15,740 bases of DNA from Gammaproteobacteria bacterium (GTDB lineage Bacteria > Pseudomonadota > Gammaproteobacteria > Pseudomonadales > Azotimanducaceae), in assembly GCA_002715785.1 (NCBI GenBank), contig PBAA01000012.1, positions 21,822 through 37,561 of the forward strand, read 5' to 3'. Both the position numbers and the translations under genes were made by a program. Under the pieces are notes generated by a model. That model was not told the origin of the DNA and ran no database searches. It worked only from the letters and a program-made list of their open reading frames with translations. Of the stretch, positions 7,322 through 15,199 are shown one piece after another. Within the stretch, counting starts at the first letter, position 1. The number at the start of each line of letters is the position of its first letter.

Positions 7322-7960
7322 TCAGTCGTACTCTGTTTTGTCTTTGAATTCGCATAAATCTTCGATAACACAGGCGCCGCAGCGGGGTTTGCGAGCGACA
7401 CACACGTAGCGACCGTGCAAAATTAGCCAATGGTGGGCTCCCTGTTTGTAGTCGTTCGGGACGACGCGCATTAGGCGATCTTCGACTTCACGAACGTTGT
7501 TTCCAGGCGCGAGATTGATTCGATTGGAAATCCGGAAAATGTGAGTGTCGACAGCGATAGTTGGTTCACCGAAAGCAGTATTGAGAATGACGTTGGCAGT
7601 TTTTCGGCCAACGCCGGGTAGCGCTTCAAGCGACGAGCGATCTTTTGGAACCAGACCACCATGTTCGTCGAGCAGGATCTTGCAGGTCTTTAGAATGTTC
7701 TCGGCCTTCGTGTTGAACAACCCGATCGACTTGATAAAGTTCTTTAATCGATGGATGCCGAGGCGGCGCATGGTCTTTGGATTATTCGCAGCAGCGAACA
7801 GTTTCTTGGTCGCTAAGTTGACGCTGACGTCCGTGGCTTGTGCCGAAAGAATCACTGCGATCAGTAGCTCGAAAGGCGTTTGATATTTCAGCTCAGTCTT
7901 TGGTTTAGGGGTAGCTTTTTTTAGCCGTTCGAAAATAGCGATGCGCTTGGCGTTGTTCAT
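7322..7960 (-). CDS. nth: Endonuclease III (DNA glycosylase/AP lyase)
   Basis: Bifunctional base-excision repair glycosylase that removes oxidised pyrimidines and nicks at the AP site. The product is 212 residues from the chosen ATG, against 211 in E. coli, and numbering coincides. The helix-hairpin-helix LPGVGRKTAN carries the catalytic lysine K120. D138 of VDTH is the second catalytic residue. The C-terminal [4Fe-4S] ligands C187, C194, C197 and C203 form the expected C-x6-C-x2-C-x5-C loop. An alternative in-frame ATG at 7978 would add MHGWHY; neither start has a strong ribosome binding site, and 7960 matches the family N-terminus MNxAKR. It lies about 100 bp downstream of metG. In many gammaproteobacteria nth follows the rnf genes, which are absent here. 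Confidence 0.96.
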   Translation of the reverse strand: MNNAKRIAIFERLKKATPKPKTELKYQTPFELLIAVILSAQATDVSVNLATKKLFAAANNPKTMRRLGIHRLKNFIKSIGLFNTKAENILKTCKILLDEHGGLVPKDRSSLEALPGVGRKTANVILNTAFGEPTIAVDTHIFRISNRINLAPGNNVREVEDRLMRVVPNDYKQGAHHWLILHGRYVCVARKPRCGACVIEDLCEFKDKTEYD

Positions 7961-8061
7961 ATAGTGCCATCCGTGCATCTTCCCAAACTAATTATGTCGA
8001 TCAAAAGAGTCTGCATATCAGGGTACAGTTGTGCAGGTGACAGACATAGGGGCGCTGTTTC

Positions 8062-10041
8062 TTAGGTTATTCGGGTCCCTGGCTCGGCACCCGTATCAGC
8101 GGAAATTAGAAAAACTCCACTGTCTCCGCTTGCAGCAGCAAGCACCATGCCTTCAGATGTTCCAAAGCGCATCTCTCGAGACTCGAGGTTGGCGACAACG
8201 ACCGTCAGTCGCCCCACCAGATCCTCTGGTGCATAGGCTAACTTGATCCCGGAAAATACGGTTCGTTGGTGGTCGCCCACGTCGAGCGTTAGGCGAAGCA
8301 ACTTATCGGCTCCTTCGACGGGTTCAGCAGCCACAATTCGCGCCACTCTTAAATCGATTTTCTCGAAGTCGCTGATCGTAATCATAGGGTTGTCCGCAGT
8401 TTCAATGTCATCTTCGCGCGATGCATCGACCATGCCTTTGACAGCATTTTTGTCAATACGTTGGAAGAGGGGTTCGAAATCACTAATAGGGTGATTGATT
8501 AGAGGTGTACCAATATCGGCCCAGCCCAGCTCGTCGCATCCTAGAAACTTTTCCGACTGTTCGGCCAACCGAGGCAAAATCGGCTTCAAATAGATCACGA
8601 GGATGCGGTACATGTTTATCCCGAGAGAACAAATGGCTTGAATTTGGGACTCTTGTCCGTCGGTTTTAGCTAGCTCCCACGGTGCCTGGTTCGCAATGTA
8701 TTGATTTGCGCGGTCCGCCAGCGCGGTGACTTCTCGTACTGCTCGATTGGTATCACCCGCCTCGTATAACTGCCCGATGGTCTCCTGTGCGTCGACGAAT
8801 ACGTGGAACAGTTGCATGTCGTGAATAGTTGGCGCCAGCGTGGATTCAGAGGATTGATTGATAAAGCCAGCGCAGCGGGAGGCAATGTTTACGATTTTGC
8901 CGACGAGGTCTGAATTCACGCGCTGCACGAAATCGTCCCAATTGACATCGATATCATCGTTGTTGGGCGATAGTTTTGCCGCATAGTAGTAGCGTAGATA
9001 CTCGGGTTCGAGGTGAGCGAGATAGGTTCTTGCGTTAATGAACGTCCCGCGTGACTTCGACATTTTCCTACCTTCGACCGTTATAAATCCGTGTGAATGA
9101 ATACGTGTGGGTAAGCGAAAGTCAGAAGCCTTTAATACCGCCGGCCAGAAGAGAGCATGAAAATTGACGATATCCTTACCGATGAAGTGGTGGACTTCGG
9201 CGACGCTGTCTTTGGCCCAAAATTCTTCGAAGTTGAGATCGTTTCCATCGCAAAAGTTACTGAAACTGGCCATGTAACCAATCGGCGCGTCCATCCAGAC
9301 ATAGAAGTATTTGTCGGTGCCCGGGATAAGAAATCCGAAATAGGGTGCGTCACGACTGATATCCCAAGCTTTTAGGCCCGCGTCCAGCCATTCCTTGAGT
9401 TTGTTGGCGACTTCCGATTGGACGGTTTCCGTTGAGATCCAATCGTTGAGGAAGTCCTTAAATTGAGCGAGGTCAAAAAAATGGTGGGTCGAAGACTCCA
9501 ACGTCGGTGGAGAACCGGAAAGAAGAGACCGTGGTTCGCCAAGTTCCGTGGCGTCGTAAGTCGCTCCGCAGGCTTCGCAATTGTCACCGTATTGATCGTC
9601 AACCCCGCAGTGAGGGCAAGTACCTTTGACGTACCGGTCCGCTAAAAACAGCTGCTTTTCTGGGTCGTAGAGTTGTTCTACTTCCTTCGTGAAGATGTAA
9701 CCCGCGTCTTGTAACCGTTCGTAGATTAATGCCGAGTAGTGTTCGTTTTCTGGAGAATGCGTGGAATGATAATTGTCGTGCTCCACGAGAAAATCTTTAA
9801 AGTCTTGTCGGTGATCTATTCGAACTTGGTCGATAAGTTGCTGTGGAGAGATTCCCAACTCATCGGCTTTTAGCATCGTCCCCGTGCCATGGGTATCGTC
9901 GGCACATACGTAGATGCACTCGTTGCCTCGTAACCGCTGATAACGGACCCAAATATCCGTTTGGATATGTTCCAGCAAATGACCGAGATGTATTGCGCCG
10001 TTGGCGTTAGGCAGCGCGCTCGTCACAAGAATTCGCCGCAT
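8062..10041 (-). CDS. metG: Methionyl-tRNA synthetase
   Basis: Class I aminoacyl-tRNA synthetase that charges tRNA-Met and initiator tRNA with methionine. The product is 659 residues, against 677 in E. coli. The ATP motif is HLGH (18-21, the HIGH equivalent). A zinc-binding knuckle lies at C142-PHC145 and C155-EAC158. The second ATP motif KMSKS is at 326-330, followed by the anticodon-binding helical domain containing NQAPWELAK. The C-terminal EMAP/Arc1p-like tRNA-binding domain starts at about residue 555 (ISDFEKIDLRVARIV) and runs to the end; in E. coli this part mediates dimerisation. The start is fixed by the family N-terminus RRILVTSALPNANG. It is divergent from apbC, with nth downstream on the same strand. 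The roughly 100 bp after its stop holds no gene or clear terminator. Confidence 0.98.
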   Translation of the reverse strand: MRRILVTSALPNANGAIHLGHLLEHIQTDIWVRYQRLRGNECIYVCADDTHGTGTMLKADELGISPQQLIDQVRIDHRQDFKDFLVEHDNYHSTHSPENEHYSALIYERLQDAGYIFTKEVEQLYDPEKQLFLADRYVKGTCPHCGVDDQYGDNCEACGATYDATELGEPRSLLSGSPPTLESSTHHFFDLAQFKDFLNDWISTETVQSEVANKLKEWLDAGLKAWDISRDAPYFGFLIPGTDKYFYVWMDAPIGYMASFSNFCDGNDLNFEEFWAKDSVAEVHHFIGKDIVNFHALFWPAVLKASDFRLPTRIHSHGFITVEGRKMSKSRGTFINARTYLAHLEPEYLRYYYAAKLSPNNDDIDVNWDDFVQRVNSDLVGKIVNIASRCAGFINQSSESTLAPTIHDMQLFHVFVDAQETIGQLYEAGDTNRAVREVTALADRANQYIANQAPWELAKTDGQESQIQAICSLGINMYRILVIYLKPILPRLAEQSEKFLGCDELGWADIGTPLINHPISDFEPLFQRIDKNAVKGMVDASREDDIETADNPMITISDFEKIDLRVARIVAAEPVEGADKLLRLTLDVGDHQRTVFSGIKLAYAPEDLVGRLTVVVANLESREMRFGTSEGMVLAAASGDSGVFLISADTGAEPGTRIT

Positions 10042-10111
10042 GATTGAGAGGTCCGATCTTTAAAGTGTGCGGTGCCGCGCTAACAAAGGCACGGATACTG
10101 GTGGCGCACTA

Positions 10112-10117
10112 TATAAT
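10112..10117 (+). promoter_or_regulatory. Consensus -10 box upstream of apbC
   Basis: A perfect TATAAT followed by GCTAGG lies 28 bp before the chosen apbC start, predicting a transcript start near 10124 and a leader of about 22 bases. No good -35 hexamer is found at 16-18 bp spacing, so it may need an activator, or it may be fortuitous. The gap (10042-10145) must also hold the divergent metG promoter, for which I see no clear boxes. Confidence 0.4.
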
Positions 10118-10145
10118 GCTAGGCGGGCAGGGGCGAGTAACTTGT

Positions 10146-11183
10146 ATGGGCAAACCGTTAGAGACCTTTCTAGATCCGGTCGTGAATGTTACGTGGCGCG
10201 AACTAGGAGCAATCCAGCGAGCTGCGAAATTGGACGGGAAATGGCATGTCCTGATTGAGCTTGGATACCCCGTGGAAGGTTTGAAGGAGGCATACGCTCA
10301 GGAGCTCGAACGTTGGATCGAAGACGACGTCGTTCTGGAATTGAAATTCAAAGCCCCAGCTTCCCACGCGTTGCCTGGGGCGAGTAATGTAATTGCCGTC
10401 GCATCTGGAAAAGGTGGTGTCGGTAAGTCGACGACGGCCGTTAACTTGGCTGTAGCTTTGGATCGCGCCGGAGCAAAGGCAGGTATTTTGGATGCAGATA
10501 TTTATGGGCCGAGTCAGGGAATCATGTTGGGCATTCGAGAAGGACAACATCCAGAAATAAGAAATGAGAATCAGTTTGTGCCGATTCGGTGCCACGGTAT
10601 TGAAGCGATATCCATGAGCATGTTAGTAACCGATAAAACCCCGATGGTTTGGCGCGGACCAATGGCGTCGGGGGCACTCCAGCAACTGTTGCAGCAAACT
10701 GCGTGGAGTGATCTGGACTATCTAATTGTCGACATGCCGCCGGGAACTGGAGATATTCAGCTAACCCTATCGCAACAAGTTTCGGTTGGCGGCGCCGTTA
10801 TTGTTACAACGCCTCAGGAAATTGCGTTGGCGGACGCACGCAAGGGCATCGAGATGTTTCGTAAAGTTTCGGTACCGATAATTGGGATAGTCGAAAATTT
10901 AAGTTACTTCGAGTGTGACGGCTGCAGTCGTAAACATGCACTGTTCGGAGAGGGTGGAGGTGAGCGCGTTGCAGGGGAGTACGGGACCTCGCTACTTGGA
11001 GAGTTCCCGCTAGATCCTACGATTCGAGAACAGACCGATGCGGGCTTACCGATCGTTGCGATCGACCACACATCGCCGATATCCACGCTCTATATGGATT
11101 GCGCGCGGCGAACGGCCGCGGCTCTGTGGCTGATCAGCCGAGATAAATCGCCAACACCAACTCTAGCTATGGACGATCAATGA
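10146..11183 (+). CDS. apbC: ApbC/Mrp-family Fe-S cluster carrier ATPase
   Basis: Cytoplasmic P-loop NTPase of the Mrp/NBP35 family that binds and delivers [4Fe-4S] clusters to target apoproteins. The product is 345 residues from the chosen ATG; E. coli Mrp is 369. A shortened N-terminal MIP18/DUF59-like domain (about 1-75) precedes the deviant Walker A GKGGVGKST (88-96). Next come LDADIYGPS (115-123), MVWRGPMASGAL (167-178) and DMPPGTGD (196-203). The Fe-S binding CxxC is C257-DG-C260. The start at 10146 is chosen because it lies downstream of the candidate -10 box. The frame is open to a TTG at 10044, but that stretch has no family similarity and would abut metG. It overlaps dcd by 4 bp (ATGA), implying coupled translation. 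The role of the carrier is family knowledge. Confidence 0.93.
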   Translation: MGKPLETFLDPVVNVTWRELGAIQRAAKLDGKWHVLIELGYPVEGLKEAYAQELERWIEDDVVLELKFKAPASHALPGASNVIAVASGKGGVGKSTTAVNLAVALDRAGAKAGILDADIYGPSQGIMLGIREGQHPEIRNENQFVPIRCHGIEAISMSMLVTDKTPMVWRGPMASGALQQLLQQTAWSDLDYLIVDMPPGTGDIQLTLSQQVSVGGAVIVTTPQEIALADARKGIEMFRKVSVPIIGIVENLSYFECDGCSRKHALFGEGGGERVAGEYGTSLLGEFPLDPTIREQTDAGLPIVAIDHTSPISTLYMDCARRTAAALWLISRDKSPTPTLAMDDQ

Positions 11184-11746
11184 CCATCAAATCGGATCGA
11201 TGGATACGGGAAATGGCAGAGTCTCGCGGAATGATCGAGCCTTTCGAACCAACTCAAGTACGCCGAGTCGAAGGCCGGCCGGTAATTTCCTTCGGCACGT
11301 CGAGTTACGGATACGACGTTAGGTGCGCTCCCGAATTTAAAGTTTTTACGAACATTTTCTCTGCGACAGTCGATCCCAAGGCTTTTGATGATCGTAGTTT
11401 CGTCGATGTGCGAGAAGACTCTTGCATTATTCCGCCGAACTCGTTTGCATTAGCGAGCACGGTGGAATACTTCCGGATACCTTCGGATGTTTTGACAATT
11501 TGCCTCGGAAAATCTACCTACGCCAGGTGTGGGATTATCGTTAACGTGACTCCACTTGAACCGGAGTGGGAAGGGAATGTGACGCTCGAGTTCTCGAATA
11601 CGACAACGCTGCCAGCAAGAATATATGCCAACGAAGGGGTTGCCCAGATGCTTTTCATACAGTCGGATGAACAATGTGAAACGACGTACAAAGATCGCGC
11701 TGGTAAATATCAGGGCCAAACCGGCGTGACGATGCCGAAAACCTGA
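11180..11746 (+). CDS. dcd: dCTP deaminase
   Basis: Deaminates dCTP to dUTP, feeding dUTPase and thymidylate synthesis; a trimer of the dUTPase-like fold. At 188 residues it matches the Pseudomonas/Xanthomonas-type Dcd rather than the 193-residue E. coli version. The TSSYGYDVRC segment (40-49), the nucleotide-binding KSTYARCG (111-118) and the catalytic glutamate E137 in VTLEFSNTT are clear. The C-terminal lid KYQGQTGVTMPKT (176-188) is also present. The QGQTGVT end is typical of mono-functional Dcd. Its ATG overlaps the apbC stop by 4 bp, a pairing common in gammaproteobacteria. The 32-bp gap to the convergent purM holds no clear terminator. Confidence 0.97.
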   Translation: MTIKSDRWIREMAESRGMIEPFEPTQVRRVEGRPVISFGTSSYGYDVRCAPEFKVFTNIFSATVDPKAFDDRSFVDVREDSCIIPPNSFALASTVEYFRIPSDVLTICLGKSTYARCGIIVNVTPLEPEWEGNVTLEFSNTTTLPARIYANEGVAQMLFIQSDEQCETTYKDRAGKYQGQTGVTMPKT

Positions 11747-11778
11747 TCATAGCGATCTGACGTTGAGCTACCTGCAGG

Positions 11779-12801
11779 CTATCCAAGCTCCGCGCTTGAA
11801 TGCCCGATGACTAAGTGGCCTTTTTTTACCGGGGCACCTAACGATTCGACTCGTCCTATAACGACGGCGTCATCGTTGAGTTGTTCGAATATGTGAACGA
11901 CGTTTTCGGGACGGCAAGCGATGACGAAACCGATGCCACAATTAAAAGTTCGCAACATCTCCCGGTCGTCAATGTCTCCTTGCCGTTGTAACCAGTTAAA
12001 GACGGACGGTCGTTCCCATGCGCCAAGGTCGATGTTCGCCACCAGGGAACTCGAAAACATGCGGGGGATGTTCTCTATCAAACCCCCGCCAGTTATGTGG
12101 GCTAGCCCTGTAACTAACGACACGAGGGGTAATACGGAAGGTACGTATATATGTGTTGGCATCATTAGTTGATTGAGCAAGTTGTCGTCGTTTAACGGAC
12201 CAAAATCAGCTATGACGCTTCGAATCAAAGAAAAGCCGTTGGCGTGTGGGCCTGAAGAAGCAAGGCCAATGAGAATGTCTTCACTCGCGACAGAATCGCT
12301 GGTAATTACCTCGCTTCGTTCGACGACACCAACGCAAAACCCGGCTAAATCGTAATCTTGACCCTGGTAGAAACCTGGCATTTCTGCGGTTTCTCCGCCC
12401 ACTAGCGCACACCCCGCGACTTCACAGCCATGTGCGATGCCGTTGATGACCCGTTCGGCGATGACGACGTCTAGTTTGCCGCTGGCAAAATAGTCTAGAA
12501 ATAGAAATGGCTCTGCGCCGACAGCGAGAACGTCATTGACGCACATAGCTACCAAATCCTGGCCCACACCGTCATGCATATTGTGGGCGACGGCGAGAGC
12601 AAGTTTTGTCCCGACACCGTCTGTTCCGGTGACCAACATGGGTTCCCGATATTTCTCAGGGAGGCTTGCCAGGGATGCGAAACCGCCGATGTCGCCCAAT
12701 AATTCAGGCCGATGGGTCCGTTTGGCGGCATCCTTAATTCGTTGCACAAGTTCCTTTCCAGCGTCGATATCGACGCCTGCTTTGCGGTATGTGAGACCCA
12801 A
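11779..12801 (-). CDS. purM: Phosphoribosylformylglycinamidine cyclo-ligase (AIR synthetase)
   Basis: ATP-dependent ring closure of FGAM to aminoimidazole ribonucleotide, the fifth step of de novo purine synthesis; a cytoplasmic dimer. The product is 340 residues from the chosen TTG, against 345 in E. coli. Conserved segments are YRKAGVDIDAG at the N-terminus, the glycine-rich GDIGGFASL, the ATP/phosphate segment VTGTDGVGTKL, CVNDVLAVGAEPFLFLDY, LVGGETAEMPG, SSGPHANGFSL, and AHITGGGLIENIPR. The frame is open to a GTG at 12816, which would add five residues, but AGGAG lies 7 bases before the TTG at 12801 and nothing suitable precedes the GTG. purN, its frequent operon partner, is not downstream; the convergent dcd is there instead. 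Confidence 0.95.
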   Translation of the reverse strand: MGLTYRKAGVDIDAGKELVQRIKDAAKRTHRPELLGDIGGFASLASLPEKYREPMLVTGTDGVGTKLALAVAHNMHDGVGQDLVAMCVNDVLAVGAEPFLFLDYFASGKLDVVIAERVINGIAHGCEVAGCALVGGETAEMPGFYQGQDYDLAGFCVGVVERSEVITSDSVASEDILIGLASSGPHANGFSLIRSVIADFGPLNDDNLLNQLMMPTHIYVPSVLPLVSLVTGLAHITGGGLIENIPRMFSSSLVANIDLGAWERPSVFNWLQRQGDIDDREMLRTFNCGIGFVIACRPENVVHIFEQLNDDAVVIGRVESLGAPVKKGHLVIGHSSAELG

Positions 12802-12808
12802 CTCGTCG

Positions 12809-12813
12809 CTCCT
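12809..12813 (-). promoter_or_regulatory. Ribosome binding site selecting a TTG start for purM
   Basis: On the minus strand AGGAG is followed by a 7-base spacer and TTG at 12801. The upstream in-frame GTG at 12816 overlaps this site and has no Shine-Dalgarno of its own. The TTG therefore appears to be the real start, in agreement with the point where PurM homology begins. Confidence 0.6.
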
Positions 12814-12881
12814 CACTCAAGCGTGGAAAGATCGGCGAGTTTACCAAACATTTTCGCTACACTGCTGCGGTTTAGCTGCCG

Positions 12882-13949
12882 ATGGTGCGTCTTTTTGTGA
12901 CGAGGCTGCCAGCTTTGTTGATCTTGATCTGTTCGTGTTTGGAACTACGAGCTGATGTGATCGATTGGCTTTACGATGTCGAAGTTCCAGTTGCAACACA
13001 ATCTGTTTCGGATACGCGGGCTGCCGCTGCGAGGGCGTTTTCTACCGTGCTGACCCGGGTGACGGGTCTGAAAGCGATACCGCGCAACCCATTACTTGCA
13101 GGAGCGTTACGGAACCCGGAGCGTTTTTACGCGCGGTACCGATTTGTGCGTAAGGAGAGCGGAGTCAAGAATAATGTTGATCACGAAATGGTGTTTGAAG
13201 TCAGCTTCGATCCTCGCGCGGTCCAGGATCTTGTTCGGAGTGCGGCTCTACCCATTTGGAGCGCGAATAGGCCCCGGATTTTAGCTTGGATCGCTCTAGA
13301 GGAAGGTTCTTCTAACGTAGTCGCCAGTGACGATACCAGTCCATGGGTGCGAACAATTAGAGCCCGGAGCCGTGATCGGGGCCTGCTCGTACAGTTACCC
13401 CTCATGGACCTCGAGGATCACGAGCGCATTTCCGGCTCGACTATCTTAGGAGGGTTTTCGGAGCAGATACTACGAGCGAGCGAACGATATGCTGCTCAAT
13501 ACGTTCTGACTACAAGAATATGGAAGGATGCAGGCGGGCTTTGGCGCGGTGCTGGTGCTTTGATGTTCGAGGGGAGGCAAACGAACTTCGCGCATGAGGG
13601 CGAGACGATCGGTGAGGTTTGCACAGGAGTACTGGACGCCGTCGCGGACGAACTAGTACAACGTTTCGTCGTGTTTGGCTTGCATACGGAAGGGGTAAGT
13701 ATTTGGGTTTCTGGGATCACGTCAGCCCTGGAGTACGGCGCCTTGTTGAGGTATTTACAATCGCTCGAATTCATTGATCGGGTCGATGTGGCAGAGGTTT
13801 CGGTGAATCAAGTTCGAATGGTTGTGCATACAAGGTCCACATTAGGGCGACTGTCCGAACTACTTTACTCAGACGGCGTACTTACCAAGGATGCCAACAA
13901 GAACTCTGCATTCGATTCGAACCAATACGTATGGCGGGGTGAACCGTGA
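12882..13949 (+). CDS. DUF2066 domain-containing secreted protein
   Basis: Function unknown. The 355-residue product starts with a Sec-type signal peptide: MVR, a hydrophobic core at about 8-18, and a probable signal peptidase I site after LRA at residue 24, so the mature protein should be periplasmic. A lipoprotein site at the nearby cysteines is less likely because the residue pattern before them is poor. The mature N-terminal part (about 25-125: WLYDVEVPVATQSVSDTRAAAARAF, then LTRVTG and FYARYRFV) is typical of the DUF2066 family found beside purM and hda in gammaproteobacteria. No enzymatic motif is visible. No strong ribosome binding site precedes the ATG at 12882. It is divergent from purM across about 80 bp and overlaps the next gene by 4 bp (GTGA). 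The family assignment rests on recognition of sequence style and context. Confidence 0.85.
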   Translation: MVRLFVTRLPALLILICSCLELRADVIDWLYDVEVPVATQSVSDTRAAAARAFSTVLTRVTGLKAIPRNPLLAGALRNPERFYARYRFVRKESGVKNNVDHEMVFEVSFDPRAVQDLVRSAALPIWSANRPRILAWIALEEGSSNVVASDDTSPWVRTIRARSRDRGLLVQLPLMDLEDHERISGSTILGGFSEQILRASERYAAQYVLTTRIWKDAGGLWRGAGALMFEGRQTNFAHEGETIGEVCTGVLDAVADELVQRFVVFGLHTEGVSIWVSGITSALEYGALLRYLQSLEFIDRVDVAEVSVNQVRMVVHTRSTLGRLSELLYSDGVLTKDANKNSAFDSNQYVWRGEP

Positions 13950-14521
13950 TTCATCACTTACCAAATCTAATTACGTTGGTACGGTTCGTCCTAATTTTCC
14001 CGACCGCATGGTTTATATGGGAAGGAAACTACGCTGAAGCCTTGATCTTGATGTTGGTAGCCGGCTTATCGGATGGACTGGACGGTGCGTTGGCCCGGGG
14101 GTACCGGTGGACCAGCAAGTTCGGCGAAATGGCTGATCCATTAGCGGATAAATTGTTAGTCGGGATGGTGTTTGTTTTGCTCACAATTCAGGGGCATATC
14201 CCGTTTTGGGTCGCCGTGATCGTGATTGGACGTGACCTGGTGATCGTCTGCGGAGCGATGACGTTTCGCCAACTGTTTGGCGCGCTAGAAATTGACCCGA
14301 CCCTCATTAGTAAAATTAATACAGGGCTTCAGGTCATTGTCTTGGTCCTAACGTTGATCGATCTCTCGGACATGGAGCACCTGGCTGACCTTGCGGGACT
14401 GTTGGTTGACCCAGTAGGCATGTGGCTGGTGGCGGGCTTTTCTCTAGTTTCGGGATTGGACTACGTAGTTACTTGGAGTCGCCGCACAATCCGCCAATGG
14501 CGAAACCCTAATGTCAGTTGA
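13946..14521 (+). CDS. CDP-alcohol phosphatidyltransferase family membrane protein (PgsA-like)
   Basis: Integral inner-membrane enzyme of the CDP-alcohol phosphatidyltransferase superfamily, which joins a CDP-activated lipid to an alcohol such as glycerol 3-phosphate or phosphatidylglycerol. The product is 191 residues (E. coli PgsA is 182) with several hydrophobic segments. The full active-site signature is present with exact spacing: D46-G47-A48, then A50-R51, eight residues, G60, D64 and D68, within the run SDGLDGALAR...FGEMADPLADK. The N-terminal LPNLITLVRF is also typical. The acceptor alcohol cannot be decided; phosphatidylglycerophosphate synthase or cardiolipin synthase type II are the main options. 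The GTG start overlaps the DUF2066 stop (GTGA), and hda follows after 18 bp, so all are probably in one operon. Confidence 0.9.
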   Translation: MIHHLPNLITLVRFVLIFPTAWFIWEGNYAEALILMLVAGLSDGLDGALARGYRWTSKFGEMADPLADKLLVGMVFVLLTIQGHIPFWVAVIVIGRDLVIVCGAMTFRQLFGALEIDPTLISKINTGLQVIVLVLTLIDLSDMEHLADLAGLLVDPVGMWLVAGFSLVSGLDYVVTWSRRTIRQWRNPNVS

Positions 14522-14527
14522 GACTGG

Positions 14528-14533
14528 AAGGAG
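14528..14533 (+). promoter_or_regulatory. Ribosome binding site of hda
   Basis: AAGGAG lies 6 bases before the GTG at 14540. This strong site fixes a GTG start for hda despite the rarer codon and allows independent initiation within the polycistronic message. Confidence 0.7.
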
Positions 14534-14539
14534 CGTGCA

Positions 14540-15199
14540 GTGCCGGGCCAACTTCCTCTGAAATTTCCGCTCCGTGAAGAATTTACTTTGGATCGATTTC
14601 GCGCGGGGCTCAATCGGGAATTGATCGAAACAGCTACTTCAAATGAGCGTGTATGGATTTATGGAGAGGCTCGGGTGGGGAAAACGCACTTAGCCCAGGC
14701 CGTTTGTGGGCAGAATGAGGGCTCCGTTTTTCTTCCTGCGAAAGCGATACCGCTCGACGATGTTGATTTAGACGGTTACGGCGCATATGAGCAATTGGTT
14801 ATCGACGATGCTGACTGTTGGTTAGGGCGTCGAGATGTTGAGGAACAGCTCCTAGCGCTAACCGAGACGCGGCTTGCGGCCGGTCTCGGCTTGTTGATGA
14901 CGGGTTCAGATACGCCGCATAACTTGGGTTTCTCGATCGATGATTTGGGCTCGAGACTACGGTCGTTCCAATGTATGGAGCTCAGATCTTTACCGGATAG
15001 TGAAAAACGCCGGTGGCTGGTCGATGAGGCTGGGGACCGAGGACTTGAGTTGACACATGATGTTCTTGAATACCTATTTGCGCGAGTAGGGCGATCGCAA
15101 GCAGACCTAGCAGACGTGATCGAAAAGTTGGACTTCGAGTCTTTGGCGCAATCTCGAAAGTTGACCATTCCATTCGTTCGTGAGGTTTTGAGACTTTGA
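14540..15199 (+). CDS. hda: DnaA regulatory inactivator Hda (DnaA-like AAA+ protein)
   Basis: DnaA-related AAA+ protein. In E. coli, Hda bound to the DNA-loaded beta clamp stimulates ATP hydrolysis by DnaA and so prevents re-initiation of replication. The product is 219 residues (E. coli about 233) and lacks the DnaA DNA-binding domain. A clamp-binding-like motif QLPLKF is at residues 4-9. Walker A is GEARVGKT (42-49), Walker B LVIDDAD (86-92), a sensor region LLMTGSD (118-124), and a likely arginine finger R139 in LGSRLRSF. The C-terminus RKLTIPFVREVLRL closely resembles that of E. coli Hda. Unlike E. coli, whose P-loop is degenerate (GRS), the P-loop here is canonical GKT. The gene sits in a four-gene run and overlaps the next gene by TTGA. 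Confidence 0.92.
   Translation: MPGQLPLKFPLREEFTLDRFRAGLNRELIETATSNERVWIYGEARVGKTHLAQAVCGQNEGSVFLPAKAIPLDDVDLDGYGAYEQLVIDDADCWLGRRDVEEQLLALTETRLAAGLGLLMTGSDTPHNLGFSIDDLGSRLRSFQCMELRSLPDSEKRRWLVDEAGDRGLELTHDVLEYLFARVGRSQADLADVIEKLDFESLAQSRKLTIPFVREVLRL

Noticed and set aside
8000..8035. Possible hairpin after metG formed by CTGCAT and GTGCAG
   Set aside because: The stem is 5-6 bp with a 14-16 base loop and no clean T-run, so it is too weak to call a terminator.
10044..10145. Upstream TTG start for apbC
   Set aside because: The extension would begin 2 bases from the metG start, contains the candidate promoter, and its 34 residues do not resemble Mrp proteins.
11771..11778. 8-bp palindrome CCTGCAGG between dcd and purM
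   Set aside because: A single 8-bp palindrome is expected by chance at this scale and has no flanking T-run or second copy.
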